A stretch of DNA of 64,000 nucleotides, taken from the NCBI RefSeq assembly GCF_018802605.1, contig NZ_CP069161.1, positions 496,001 to 560,000 of the forward strand, read 5' to 3'. The translations under genes and the position numbers were made by a program. The DNA comes from Paludibacterium paludis. Lineage in GTDB: Bacteria > Pseudomonadota > Gammaproteobacteria > Burkholderiales > Chromobacteriaceae. The notes beneath the pieces were generated by a model that did no database searches, was not told where the DNA came from, and saw only the letters and a list, made by a program, of their open reading frames with translations. This document shows, piece after piece, positions 26,577 through 34,825 of the stretch (position 1 is its first letter; each line of letters opens with the position of its first letter).

Positions 26577-27351
26577 TTGGTCCGGCCAGCGTGACCTGCC
26601 CACCGTCGCATCCTTGCTTGGCAGCGGCGAAGTGGATTTCGTCGAGATCGTGATCGACAACTTCCTGCCATGCGACCCAGGCTCGCTCCTGTCCATCCTC
26701 GATGGCACGCCCTGCGCTTTTCACATCATGAACTCCCGCTTTCTGCATGCCCGTCCGGGGGCGTTGCGCGATATGGCCAAGCGTGTGCGCGAGCTCGACG
26801 CCGCGCTGTCGCCCTTGTATGTCTCGGATCATCTGGGCAAGTTTTATTTCCGGGGACAGGCTTTGCCACAGATGCTCGAGGTCGACTACGTCCGGGACGG
26901 GGCATGGTGCCGGGACAAGCTGGCGCTCTGGCAGGATTTGCTTGGCCGGCAGATCTTCATCGAGAATTATCCGTCGATCATTCGGCAGCCGGCCGCCCAA
27001 GCGGCGTTTTTTGCGCGATTGATCGAGGCGACGCAATGCGGATTACTGTTCGACATATCCAATGCCGTGATCGCCGAGATCAACACGGGAGAATCCGCCG
27101 GCGACTGGTCGGCTCTGTGGCGAAATACCCGGCATTTTCATATCGGCGGATTTGCTCCGGCGGCATTTTCCGTGCGATGCGCGGTCGATACCCATGATCG
27201 GGGCATCGATGAGCGCGCCTTGCTTCTGGCGGAAGTGGTGCTTGGCCGCGTGAAGAACGTGACGGTCAGCGTTGAACGGGATGACCGCTTCGATGCGGAG
27301 GAATGGCTTGCCGATGTGCGCAGAATCGGAGCACTCCGCGGTGATCTCTGA
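26560..27351 (+). CDS. Second MNIO-type (DUF692) enzyme, MbnB-like layout
   Basis: A 263-residue TIM-barrel protein, more canonical DUF692 than its neighbour. It has GINWSGQRDL at the start, FHIMNSRFL, YVSDHLGKFYF (about residue 87), FIENYPSII (Glu/Asn, about 132), GLLFDISNAV (Asp/Asn, about 163), HFHIGGF (His, about 190), VDTHDRGIDERALL (Asp/His, about 208) and VTVSVERDD (Glu). These match the His/Asp/Glu/Asn positions that hold two or three iron ions in MbnB, TglH and BufB-type enzymes. Overlaps with both neighbouring genes (17 nt and 38 nt) show a single operon. It probably acts on the same small peptide, alone or after the first enzyme. Confidence 0.8.
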   Translation: MKTGINWSGQRDLPTVASLLGSGEVDFVEIVIDNFLPCDPGSLLSILDGTPCAFHIMNSRFLHARPGALRDMAKRVRELDAALSPLYVSDHLGKFYFRGQALPQMLEVDYVRDGAWCRDKLALWQDLLGRQIFIENYPSIIRQPAAQAAFFARLIEATQCGLLFDISNAVIAEINTGESAGDWSALWRNTRHFHIGGFAPAAFSVRCAVDTHDRGIDERALLLAEVVLGRVKNVTVSVERDDRFDAEEWLADVRRIGALRGDL

Positions 27352-27880
27352 GGTGTGCCGCGCGCTTGCCGATCCCGCCGCTCCCGTGCCGGTGTGTGGC
27401 CGGGCGAGGGGGTATCTGGCCCTTCTTGCCTGCGCCTGGCGCGATCCTGTTGTCGCCGCTGTACCCGGTATCTCGGACCTGATGGATCTTGCCGACGAGA
27501 AGGCATGGGCCGGATTTCTCGGCTGGTGCCGCCTGCGCCGCGCAATGCTCGACTGGCGCTTTGGCGTATCGTTGCTCGCGTATCTTCTCTCGGAATACCG
27601 GGCGGTGCCCGCTTCGCTCGCCGAGCATCTGTTGCTGTTTGCCTGTTCGCAGTGGACCTACTCCGACAAGGGGCCGCATCACGGCATTCTGATCGCGTCC
27701 TCGCTGGATTCGCGCCGGCTGTGCGCCGCGGAAAAGAGTACCGATGCCAGGTTGGAGCGCGAGGTTTTCGTGTTGAGCCTCGACTCGGATGTGGAGGTGA
27801 CGGGCGGATTCGCTTACGCCACTTACCGGCGGGATGACGATCTGCCGAGCGTATTGCAGCGAGACTGGACTGCATTATGA
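27314..27880 (+). CDS. Unrecognised protein, probable MNIO partner
   Basis: A 188-residue cytoplasmic protein from ATG 27314 (MCAESEHSAVISEVCRALAD); an earlier ATG at 27272 would overlap the MNIO gene further. Visible elements are a helical N-terminal half (GYLALLACAWRDPVVAAVPG), SLLAYLLSEYRAVPASLAEH in the middle, then ACSQWTYSDKGPHHGILIAS, and a strand-rich C-terminus with an acidic stretch. MNIO enzymes nearly always need a partner encoded next door (for example MbnC or DUF2063 proteins) that presents the precursor, and the size and position fit. I do not recognise a family by sequence. Its stop overlaps the MATE start by ATGA. Confidence 0.6.
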   Translation: MCAESEHSAVISEVCRALADPAAPVPVCGRARGYLALLACAWRDPVVAAVPGISDLMDLADEKAWAGFLGWCRLRRAMLDWRFGVSLLAYLLSEYRAVPASLAEHLLLFACSQWTYSDKGPHHGILIASSLDSRRLCAAEKSTDARLEREVFVLSLDSDVEVTGGFAYATYRRDDDLPSVLQRDWTAL

Positions 27881-29121
27881 ATCACCCGGCCATACTCCGT
27901 CAGGCATTGACGATCTCTGCCTCAAGGCTGATCTCGCTGAGCATGGCCAGCACGGATCTGATGGTGCTTGGCCGGATGGCCTGGCGCGATGCCTCCGATT
28001 TTGCCCTGGCCAGTCAATGGGCGCAGGTGTTCGTTGTTCTGGCTGTGACCCTCAACGTCGGAGTGGTGTTGGTCTACCGCGCCGGGCGGGTCGTGGATTC
28101 GCGGCTTGCCGGCCGGATCGCGGCCTATGCGCTGGCGGTTGGCGGGGCGCTGTGCCTGGCGAGCCTTGCGCTGCCCTCCATGGCGGGTTTTTCCAGTTCG
28201 GCGCGCGCCATCTATCTTGTGCTGGCGGCGGGCCTTGTTCCCATGACCCTGCACATCGCCTGCTGCCATCTGCTGGAGGCGGAGGGCTTCGCTCCGCTGG
28301 TACTTTGCGCGACAGCCGCCCTGGCGTGCCTGAATGGGGTGCTGGATGTTGTGTTCGTGGCATGCGACGCCGTTCCGTCCGGTATCGCTGTCGCGTTGTC
28401 CACGACCGTGGTTCGGGTTGCCGGTATGGTGCTCGGCTGCGCCCTGGTCGCGTCCAGGCTGGGAATCCGGTGCAAGCCTGACTGGTCGGCCGACACCTCG
28501 AAAGCCCTGTTCGGCTACGGCCGAAGCGAGGCCGCCACCGGACTGGCATTCACCGGTGGCCTGGCGCTGTTGTGCACCGCGCTGGCCGCGCAATCCGGCC
28601 AGGCATCGTTCGCCCGTTTTGGCATCGCGCTCAACTTCATGAATACCGTGTCCATCCTATTCACGGGATTTTCGTTGTCGCTGACCCAGTACTTCGCCAA
28701 GCGGATGCCGCCCTGGCAAGACCGCGTTGCCGGTGTGCTGGCTCTGTCGCTGGTCTACATCGTTGCCTGGATCGCGGTTCTGCTGCCGTCGTGCGGGCTC
28801 GTCGCTCGCTGGTATCTGGGCCGTGCCGACGGCGCGCTGGCCGGTTTATTCGCGGCAGGACTGGTGGTCGTTATGCTCGACGGTATGGCGCAGATCCTGA
28901 TCGGCCTGCTGCGTCTTGCCGGTCAGGTCGCCGTGCCGCCGATGTTCCGGTTGTCGATGGTGGTGTTTGGTATCCCGCTGTCTTTGCTCGGTTTCGATGG
29001 TGAGAATTTCGGCTGGGTCATGGCCGGGCTGGCGTTCGGCAATGCTGTCGCCACGTGTCTGGCTTTCTCCGCCTTGTATGTCACCTGTCGGCGTACCGGC
29101 GCAGACGAGCAGGGCCAGTGA
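27877..29121 (+). CDS. MATE-family efflux transporter
   Basis: A 414-residue membrane protein with about 12 hydrophobic segments and the MATE layout: a start of MNHPAILRQALTISASRLIS, an Asp in the first helix (ASTDLMVLGR), and repeat-like second-half segments such as GIALNFMNTVSILFTGFSLS. MATE pumps export small molecules with Na+ or H+ influx; methanobactin clusters carry one (MbnM) for product export, so peptide export is the likely job here. The start overlaps the partner gene by ATGA. The 3' end runs 276 nt antisense into the convergent MFS gene, which is unusual. Confidence 0.85.
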   Translation: MNHPAILRQALTISASRLISLSMASTDLMVLGRMAWRDASDFALASQWAQVFVVLAVTLNVGVVLVYRAGRVVDSRLAGRIAAYALAVGGALCLASLALPSMAGFSSSARAIYLVLAAGLVPMTLHIACCHLLEAEGFAPLVLCATAALACLNGVLDVVFVACDAVPSGIAVALSTTVVRVAGMVLGCALVASRLGIRCKPDWSADTSKALFGYGRSEAATGLAFTGGLALLCTALAAQSGQASFARFGIALNFMNTVSILFTGFSLSLTQYFAKRMPPWQDRVAGVLALSLVYIVAWIAVLLPSCGLVARWYLGRADGALAGLFAAGLVVVMLDGMAQILIGLLRLAGQVAVPPMFRLSMVVFGIPLSLLGFDGENFGWVMAGLAFGNAVATCLAFSALYVTCRRTGADEQGQ

Positions 29122-30222
29122 TGCGATGGCGGCGCCAAGCAGGCTCAGATGGTCCAGACCGAACCCCCAGTCCAGCGCCAGCCCGCCGGCCCAGGCTCCC
29201 AGGGCATTGCCAAGATTGAACGCCCCGATATTCAGGGAGGAGGCCAAAGGCGCGGCCGCGCCGGCCTGACGGATCACCCGGCCTTGCAGCAGCATGCACA
29301 CCGAGAAGGCGGCGGCGCCCCAAAGCGCGACCAGCGCCAGGGCGGACGGCAAGTGATGGCTCTGTACATGAAAGCCCAGCAGGCAGAGGGCCGCCGCGCC
29401 GAGACTGCCCAGAAGGCTGGCGGTGAGCCGCCAGTCGCACAGGCTGCCGCCGATCCAGCCGCCCGCGGCGATGCCGAGGCCGCACAGCAGCAACGCCGCG
29501 CCGCCAGAGCGGACTGGTAGGGCGCTGACCTGCAGCAGGATCGGCAGCAGATAGGTGAAGAAGCTGAACATGCTGGCCGACGCCAGGACACTGCACACGA
29601 GAACCGGCCATACCTTGCCCGGTAAGCGGGGAAAATCTGGGGAGGCGCCGGAACGGGGCGGCTGTGCGGGTACTCTGGCGCGCATCAGCAGCAAGGCGGC
29701 GACTCCCAGGAGCGCGACGGCGGCGAAGGTGGCTCGCCAGCCTGCCCATTGGCCGAGCAGGGTACCTCCCGGCACGCCGAGGATGTTGGCGAGCGTCATG
29801 CCGGAGAAGGTTAGCGCCATCGCCCGGCCTGCCATGCCCGGTGGCGCCAGCCGCGCGGCCAGGACTGCCGATGCGCCCATGAAACTGGCATGGCTGAGTG
29901 CGGTCAGGAGGCGCGCCGCCAGCAGGCTGTAAAAACCGGGAGCCAGCAGTGCGGCGAGGTTGCCGGCGATGAATATCACCATCAACCCTGTCAATGCCCG
30001 CTTTTCTTCGCAGCGCGCGATGGCGCGGGCCAAAAGCGGACCACCCGCCACGACACCAAGAGCATAGGCGGAAACCAGATAACCGGCGCGCGGCAAGTCG
30101 ATGGCAAGGTCGGCGGCGATGTCCGGCAGAAGGCCCATGATCACAAATTCGGCGGTGCCGATCGCGAAGGTGGCGACGGCCAGTGCGAGCAGGGCGGGTG
30201 AGACGAGACGTGGTGGAGTCAT
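28846..30222 (-). CDS. MFS efflux transporter (AraJ/YdhP-like) with antisense-encoded tail
   Basis: A 458-residue ORF. The first ~375 residues are a normal 12-helix DHA1-type pump (FAIGTAEFVIMGLLPDIAAD at the start, motif A-like region, GVPGGTLLGQ in helix 5). The last 91 residues lie antisense to the MATE gene and are hydrophilic and low-quality (many Gln, His, Arg and Asp), unlike any MFS end. The normal stop appears to have been lost where the MATE gene joins, so the reading frame continues to a fortuitous stop at 28846. The pump domain itself looks intact. The divergent LysR gene may regulate it. Confidence 0.8.
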   Translation of the reverse strand: MTPPRLVSPALLALAVATFAIGTAEFVIMGLLPDIAADLAIDLPRAGYLVSAYALGVVAGGPLLARAIARCEEKRALTGLMVIFIAGNLAALLAPGFYSLLAARLLTALSHASFMGASAVLAARLAPPGMAGRAMALTFSGMTLANILGVPGGTLLGQWAGWRATFAAVALLGVAALLLMRARVPAQPPRSGASPDFPRLPGKVWPVLVCSVLASASMFSFFTYLLPILLQVSALPVRSGGAALLLCGLGIAAGGWIGGSLCDWRLTASLLGSLGAAALCLLGFHVQSHHLPSALALVALWGAAAFSVCMLLQGRVIRQAGAAAPLASSLNIGAFNLGNALGAWAGGLALDWGFGLDHLSLLGAAIASLALLVCAGTPTGDIQGGESQTRGDSIAERQPGHDPAEILTIETEQRQRDTKHHHRQPEHRRHGDLTGKTQQADQDLRHTVEHNDHQSCRE

Positions 30223-30377
30223 GTCGGTGATTTCAGGAATGGCGGGACTGACAGATTAGCGGCCCTCCCCCGCGGCAAACAGCGGCCTGGCGCTCCGCAT
30301 TGTGCGGAGCAGGACATCGGGAATGCGCTGCCGGCCGCGGAAAATGACGTTAAACTGGCGGACGGGAGGTTGTGACC

Positions 30378-31262
30378 GTGTTTGAATCGCTAAGCGAGTT
30401 GTCGGTGTTCGTCACCGTGGCGGAGCAGGGAAGCTTTGTCGGTGCCGGTCGGGTCTTGGGCGTATCGGCCTCCGCGGTAGGCAAGCGCGTCAGCCGGCTG
30501 GAGGCGGAACTGGGGGTGCGGCTCATGCAGCGCAGCACGCGTTCTCTTGCGCTGACGGAGGAGGGCGAGCGGGTATTGCAGGGCAGCCGCGAGATTCTGG
30601 CGCGGGCCGCGGCGCTAAGAGGCGACGTGCGCCAAGCCAGGGAGGCGCCTTCCGGCACTTTGCGATTGAGCCTGCCGCCGATCGGCGGCGTGCTTATCGC
30701 GCCTCTTGTCGAGTTTCAGCGTCGTTATCCGCATGTGGCGCTGGAGCTGGATTATAGCGAACGCAATGTCGACATCATCGAAGAGGGGTTCGATGCGGCG
30801 ATCCGGGTGGGGGACCGCTCGGACAGCAAACTGCGTGGCCTGGTCTTGCCCGGATTCCGTCGTCTTCTGGTGGCGGCGCCATCCTATCTTGCCGCTCATG
30901 GAGAACCGGAGACGGTGGATGATTTGGCGCGGCACCGACTGATTCATTACCGTTCGCCCAACAGCGGCAAGCTGGAAACCTGGCCTGTGGGCGGTGAGTT
31001 GCCGCAATCGCTGGTGTGCAATAGCGTGCATGCGCGGCTGGAATTCGCGCTGCAAGGTTTGGGCATCGCCTGCCTGCCTGACACGTCGGTTCGCCGCGAG
31101 CTGGACAATGGCAGTCTGACCGCGCTGCTGCAAAGTGAGCGCGGCGAACCGGTGCCCTTGCAATTGCTCTGGCCGTCGTCGCGCGGCGCGGCCGCTCGCC
31201 TGCGGGCGTTGATTGCCTTTCTGGGCGACTGGTCGGCGCATGCCCAGGCGCTCTGTGGATAG
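30378..31262 (+). CDS. LysR-family transcriptional regulator
   Basis: A 294-residue regulator. The N-terminal winged HTH covers residues 1-60 (FVTVAEQGSFVGAGRVLGVS followed by SAVGKRVSRLEAELGVRLMQ), then the linker helix, then a two-lobed effector domain (GTLRLSLPPIGGVLIAPLVE onward). GTG 30378 is chosen because GGAGG at 30365-30369 is 8 nt away; GTG 30372 is too close. It is divergent from the MFS pump with a 155-nt gap, the usual arrangement for a LysR controlling its neighbour. The effector is unknown. Confidence 0.9.
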   Translation: MFESLSELSVFVTVAEQGSFVGAGRVLGVSASAVGKRVSRLEAELGVRLMQRSTRSLALTEEGERVLQGSREILARAAALRGDVRQAREAPSGTLRLSLPPIGGVLIAPLVEFQRRYPHVALELDYSERNVDIIEEGFDAAIRVGDRSDSKLRGLVLPGFRRLLVAAPSYLAAHGEPETVDDLARHRLIHYRSPNSGKLETWPVGGELPQSLVCNSVHARLEFALQGLGIACLPDTSVRRELDNGSLTALLQSERGEPVPLQLLWPSSRGAAARLRALIAFLGDWSAHAQALCG

Positions 31263-31604
31263 TTTTCCATGCGCGGCCAGCCTGTGGGTAACCATGGAAC
31301 ATGGATAATCAGCGTGCTGACTCTTCGCTCTGGGCGGGTTTTTCGCCGGGAAGTTAACGTCTCCGTTCGCCGGATGGCCGGGGCTCCGATTTGTGCGTGA
31401 GTCCTATGGCGCTTCTTCCAACGTGACCGTATTTCTTCACTGAGTTTGTCACTTTCAGGGGCGTTTCTAAACCGCCGCCGCGCCAGGGGGTGATCGGCTC
31501 CGCTAGCTCTGATAACTGCCGAACTCCGCGAAGAGCCTGAATCTCCCCCTGCTACTCCCCGAGTTCCTCAAAATCCAATTGGCACTCTTCGGAGCGTACT
31601 GACA
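31263..31604. other. Gene-free interval between LysR and tRNA-Arg
   Basis: About 340 nt with no supported ORF. I see GC-rich unstructured sequence and no insertion sequence end or tRNA-derived repeat. The tRNA 3' side points this way, so it is where an integrated element would border the tRNA, but no integrase or att duplicate is visible. Confidence 0.5.
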
Positions 31605-31640
31605 ACAAAAAACCCGCAGCGCCTTGGCGGGTGCGGGTTT
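31605..31640 (-). terminator. Terminator of tRNA-Arg
   Basis: Minus-strand stem AACCCGCA / TGCGGGTT (31611-31618 and 31632-31639) followed by a run of T. It lies about 35 nt beyond the tRNA 3' end. The plus-strand reading also ends in TTTT, so it may work both ways for LysR readthrough. Confidence 0.75.
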
Positions 31641-31674
31641 TGTGGTACTTCCCGGATTGTGTCGGCGCTTGTTT

Positions 31675-31749
31675 TGGCGCCCCCGACAGGAATCGAACCT
31701 GTAATTGCCCCTTAGGAGGGGGCCGTTATATCCATTTAACTACGGAGAC
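31675..31749 (-). tRNA. tRNA-Arg (anticodon CCT)
   Basis: A complete 75-nt cloverleaf on the minus strand: acceptor GTCTCCG with CGGGGGC (two G-U pairs), D stem GTTA/TAAC, anticodon stem GCCCC/GGGGC around loop CTCCTAA, T arm ACAGG-TTCGATT-CCTGT, discriminator G and encoded CCA. Anticodon CCT reads AGG, a rare Arg codon in GC-rich bacteria. It is 6 nt past the ispB stop on the same strand, so it may be partly co-transcribed with ispB. Confidence 0.95.
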
Positions 31750-31755
31750 TCTTGA

Positions 31756-32727
31756 TCAGGCGCTGCGACCAACCGACAGGGCGGCCAGTTCGATCATCGC
31801 TTTCTTGGCGTCGCTGTCGGGCAGACCGGCGATCGCGGCGATGGCCGCGTCGGCCGCCTTGACCGCTTCGCTGCGCGCGTAATCCAGCGCGCCGCAGGAT
31901 TGTACCGCACAGAGCACCTCCTGGAAAAGATCGCGAGAGGCTTCTTCGATGGCGCGCCGCACCAGCGCGGCGGCGGCGGGTGCGCCATTGCGCATCGTGT
32001 AGATCAGCGGCAGGGTTGGCTTGCCTTCCGCCAAGTCGTCCCCCAGGCTCTTGCCGATGGTTTCCGCGTCGCCGCTGTAGTCCAGAACGTCGTCGATGAT
32101 CTGGAAAGCGGTGCCAAGGTGCGTGCCGTACTCGGACATGGCGCGCACGCCAGCTTCATCCGCTCCGGCAATCAGGGCGCCGACGCGACAGGCCGCTTCG
32201 AAGAGCTTGGCGGTTTTGTAGCGGATCACCTGAAGGTAGCCTTCCTCGGTCACCTCGGTATTGCCGATGTTGAGAAGCTGCAGCACCTCGCCCTCGGCGA
32301 TGATGTTGGTGGCTTCCGACATGACTTCCAGAATCGCCATATTGTGCGTGGTGACCATCATCTGGAAGGCGCGCGTATAGAGGAAGTCGCCGACCAGCAC
32401 GCTCGCGGCGTTGCCGAACAGGGCGTTGGCCGTTTCGCGCCCGCGCCGCATGTCCGATTCGTCGACCACGTCGTCGTGCAGCAAGGTGGCGGTGTGGATG
32501 CACTCGATCATCGCCGCCAGTTCGAAGAGGTGGGCGTCGCCGTATCCGAACGCCCGGCCCGACAGCAGGGTCAGGATGGGACGCAGGCGTTTGCCGCCGG
32601 CCGAGATGATGTACTCGGCGACCTGGCGAATGAGAATGACATCGGAGTGAAGTCGTGCCCGGATCACCCGGTCGACGGTTTGCATGTCTTCGGCAACGAA
32701 GGTTCGGAAAAACGGGGTTGTGGACAC
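31756..32727 (-). CDS. ispB: Octaprenyl diphosphate synthase
   Basis: A 323-residue trans-prenyltransferase that builds the ubiquinone side chain. The first Asp-rich motif LLHDDVVDESDMRRG is at about residues 82-96 and the second, FQIIDDVLDYSG, is near 210-221. GGKRLRPIL (about 44-52) binds the isopentenyl substrate. The length is typical for IspB. It lies divergent from rplU with a 190-nt gap, a conserved arrangement in proteobacteria. The exact chain length cannot be read from sequence alone, but IspB is the expected member in this context. Confidence 0.93.
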   Translation of the reverse strand: MSTTPFFRTFVAEDMQTVDRVIRARLHSDVILIRQVAEYIISAGGKRLRPILTLLSGRAFGYGDAHLFELAAMIECIHTATLLHDDVVDESDMRRGRETANALFGNAASVLVGDFLYTRAFQMMVTTHNMAILEVMSEATNIIAEGEVLQLLNIGNTEVTEEGYLQVIRYKTAKLFEAACRVGALIAGADEAGVRAMSEYGTHLGTAFQIIDDVLDYSGDAETIGKSLGDDLAEGKPTLPLIYTMRNGAPAAAALVRRAIEEASRDLFQEVLCAVQSCGALDYARSEAVKAADAAIAAIAGLPDSDAKKAMIELAALSVGRSA

Positions 32728-32832
32728 GTTGTTAGCCAGTTGGAAAGAGACGCCTCAAACCCTCGGATAGTACCAGAAAATGCTCTCGAGATTGAACCTG
32801 TGACCGCCATTTCCGCTAAGTTCATGAAAAAA

Positions 32833-32862
32833 TTGACATGTTTTGTTCTTCGGGCGTAGAAT
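32833..32862 (+). promoter_or_regulatory. Sigma-70 promoter of rplU-rpmA
   Basis: TTGACA at 32833-32838 (perfect -35), an 18-nt spacer, and TAGAAT at 32857-32862 (5/6 -10). The rplU start codon is 57 nt further on. A strong promoter fits a ribosomal protein operon. Confidence 0.8.
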
Positions 32863-32918
32863 GCTCGGCTTCCTGCTCAATTGGGCGGGATTATCCAGAT
32901 TCCATTAGGAGCTTCCGA

Positions 32919-33230
32919 ATGTATGCGGTCGTAAAAACTGGCGGCAAGCAGTACAAAATTGCCGTTGGCCAAAAACTTAAAGTAGAACAGATACCTGCAG
33001 ACATCGACAGCCAGATCGTACTTGAAGAAGTGCTGATGATTGCTGACGGTGAACAGGTTCACGTGGGTACCCCGCGCGTTGCTGGTGCAACCGTTACCGC
33101 CACCGTCGTGGCGCACGGTCGCGGCGAGAAGGTCCGCATCTTCAAGATGCGTCGTCGCAAGCACTACCAGAAGCACCAGGGTCACCGTCAGAACTACACC
33201 GAAATCCGCATCGACGCGATTTCCAAGTAA
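32919..33230 (+). CDS. rplU: 50S ribosomal protein L21
   Basis: A 103-residue protein starting [20 protein letters not shown], the near-invariant L21 N-terminus, with [20 protein letters not shown] and [11 protein letters not shown] at the C-terminal side that contact 23S rRNA. The start at ATG 32919 has AGGAG 7 nt upstream; the longer open frame from 32838 is not coding. It is followed by rpmA 12 nt later, the universal rplU-rpmA pair. Confidence 0.98.
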   Translation: MYAVVKTGGKQYKIAVGQKLKVEQIPADIDSQIVLEEVLMIADGEQVHVGTPRVAGATVTATVVAHGRGEKVRIFKMRRRKHYQKHQGHRQNYTEIRIDAISK

Positions 33231-33242
33231 GGATAGCAAGAC

Positions 33243-33518
33243 ATGGCACACAAGAAAGCAGGCGGTAGCTCCCGCAACGGCCGCGATTCCGAATCCAAAC
33301 GCCTGGGCGTCAAGGTTTACGGCAGCGAACTGATTCCGGCCGGTTCGATCATCGTGCGTCAGCGCGGCACCCGCTTCCACGCTGGTGAAAACGTCGGCAT
33401 GGGCAAGGATCACACCCTGTTCGCCAAGGTTGACGGCTACGTTCAGTTCACCGTGAAGGGCGCGCTGAACCGCAAGACCGTGACCGTGGTTCCGTACACG
33501 GGCGTTGACGGCGAGTAA
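33243..33518 (+). CDS. rpmA: 50S ribosomal protein L27
   Basis: A 91-residue protein starting [20 protein letters not shown], the mature-type L27 N-terminus that reaches the peptidyl-transferase centre, followed by [20 protein letters not shown] and [17 protein letters not shown]. It does not carry the N-terminal extension found in Firmicutes. A strong terminator follows, so obgE is probably transcribed separately or by readthrough. Confidence 0.98.
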   Translation: MAHKKAGGSSRNGRDSESKRLGVKVYGSELIPAGSIIVRQRGTRFHAGENVGMGKDHTLFAKVDGYVQFTVKGALNRKTVTVVPYTGVDGE

Positions 33519-33533
33519 TCGTCACCCCTTGTC

Positions 33534-33566
33534 AAAAAGCCCTATCCTTGGTGGTAGGGCTTTTTT
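33534..33566 (+). terminator. Rho-independent terminator of rplU-rpmA
   Basis: AAAAAGCCCTA pairs with TAGGGCTTTTT (33534-33544 and 33555-33565) around a 10-nt loop and ends in TTTTTTG. It lies 15 nt past rpmA. Confidence 0.9.
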
Positions 33567-33581
33567 GTTGTCATGAGGCGC

Positions 33582-33618
33582 CAGGCGTGAGGGCTGTGCG
33601 GCACAACCCTCACGCCTG
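33582..33618. repeat. Long inverted repeat between rpmA terminator and obgE
   Basis: Outer arms CAGGCGTGAGGG / CCCTCACGCCTG (12 bp, perfect), one mismatch, then TGTG / CACA, and a 3-nt loop: a 17-bp hairpin with a single mismatch. It lies right after the rpmA terminator and 28 nt before the obgE start codon. No T-tract follows, so it is not a standard terminator. It could protect or shape the obgE leader. Confidence 0.7.
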
Positions 33619-33619
33619 A

Positions 33620-34822
<1,203 letters not shown>

Positions 34823-34825
34823 GGG

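Noticed and set aside
24000..31000. Duplicate of the tRNA-Arg 3' end as an att site bordering the RiPP block
   Set aside because: I looked for a copy of the T-arm/acceptor sequence and saw none in the block. No integrase is present.
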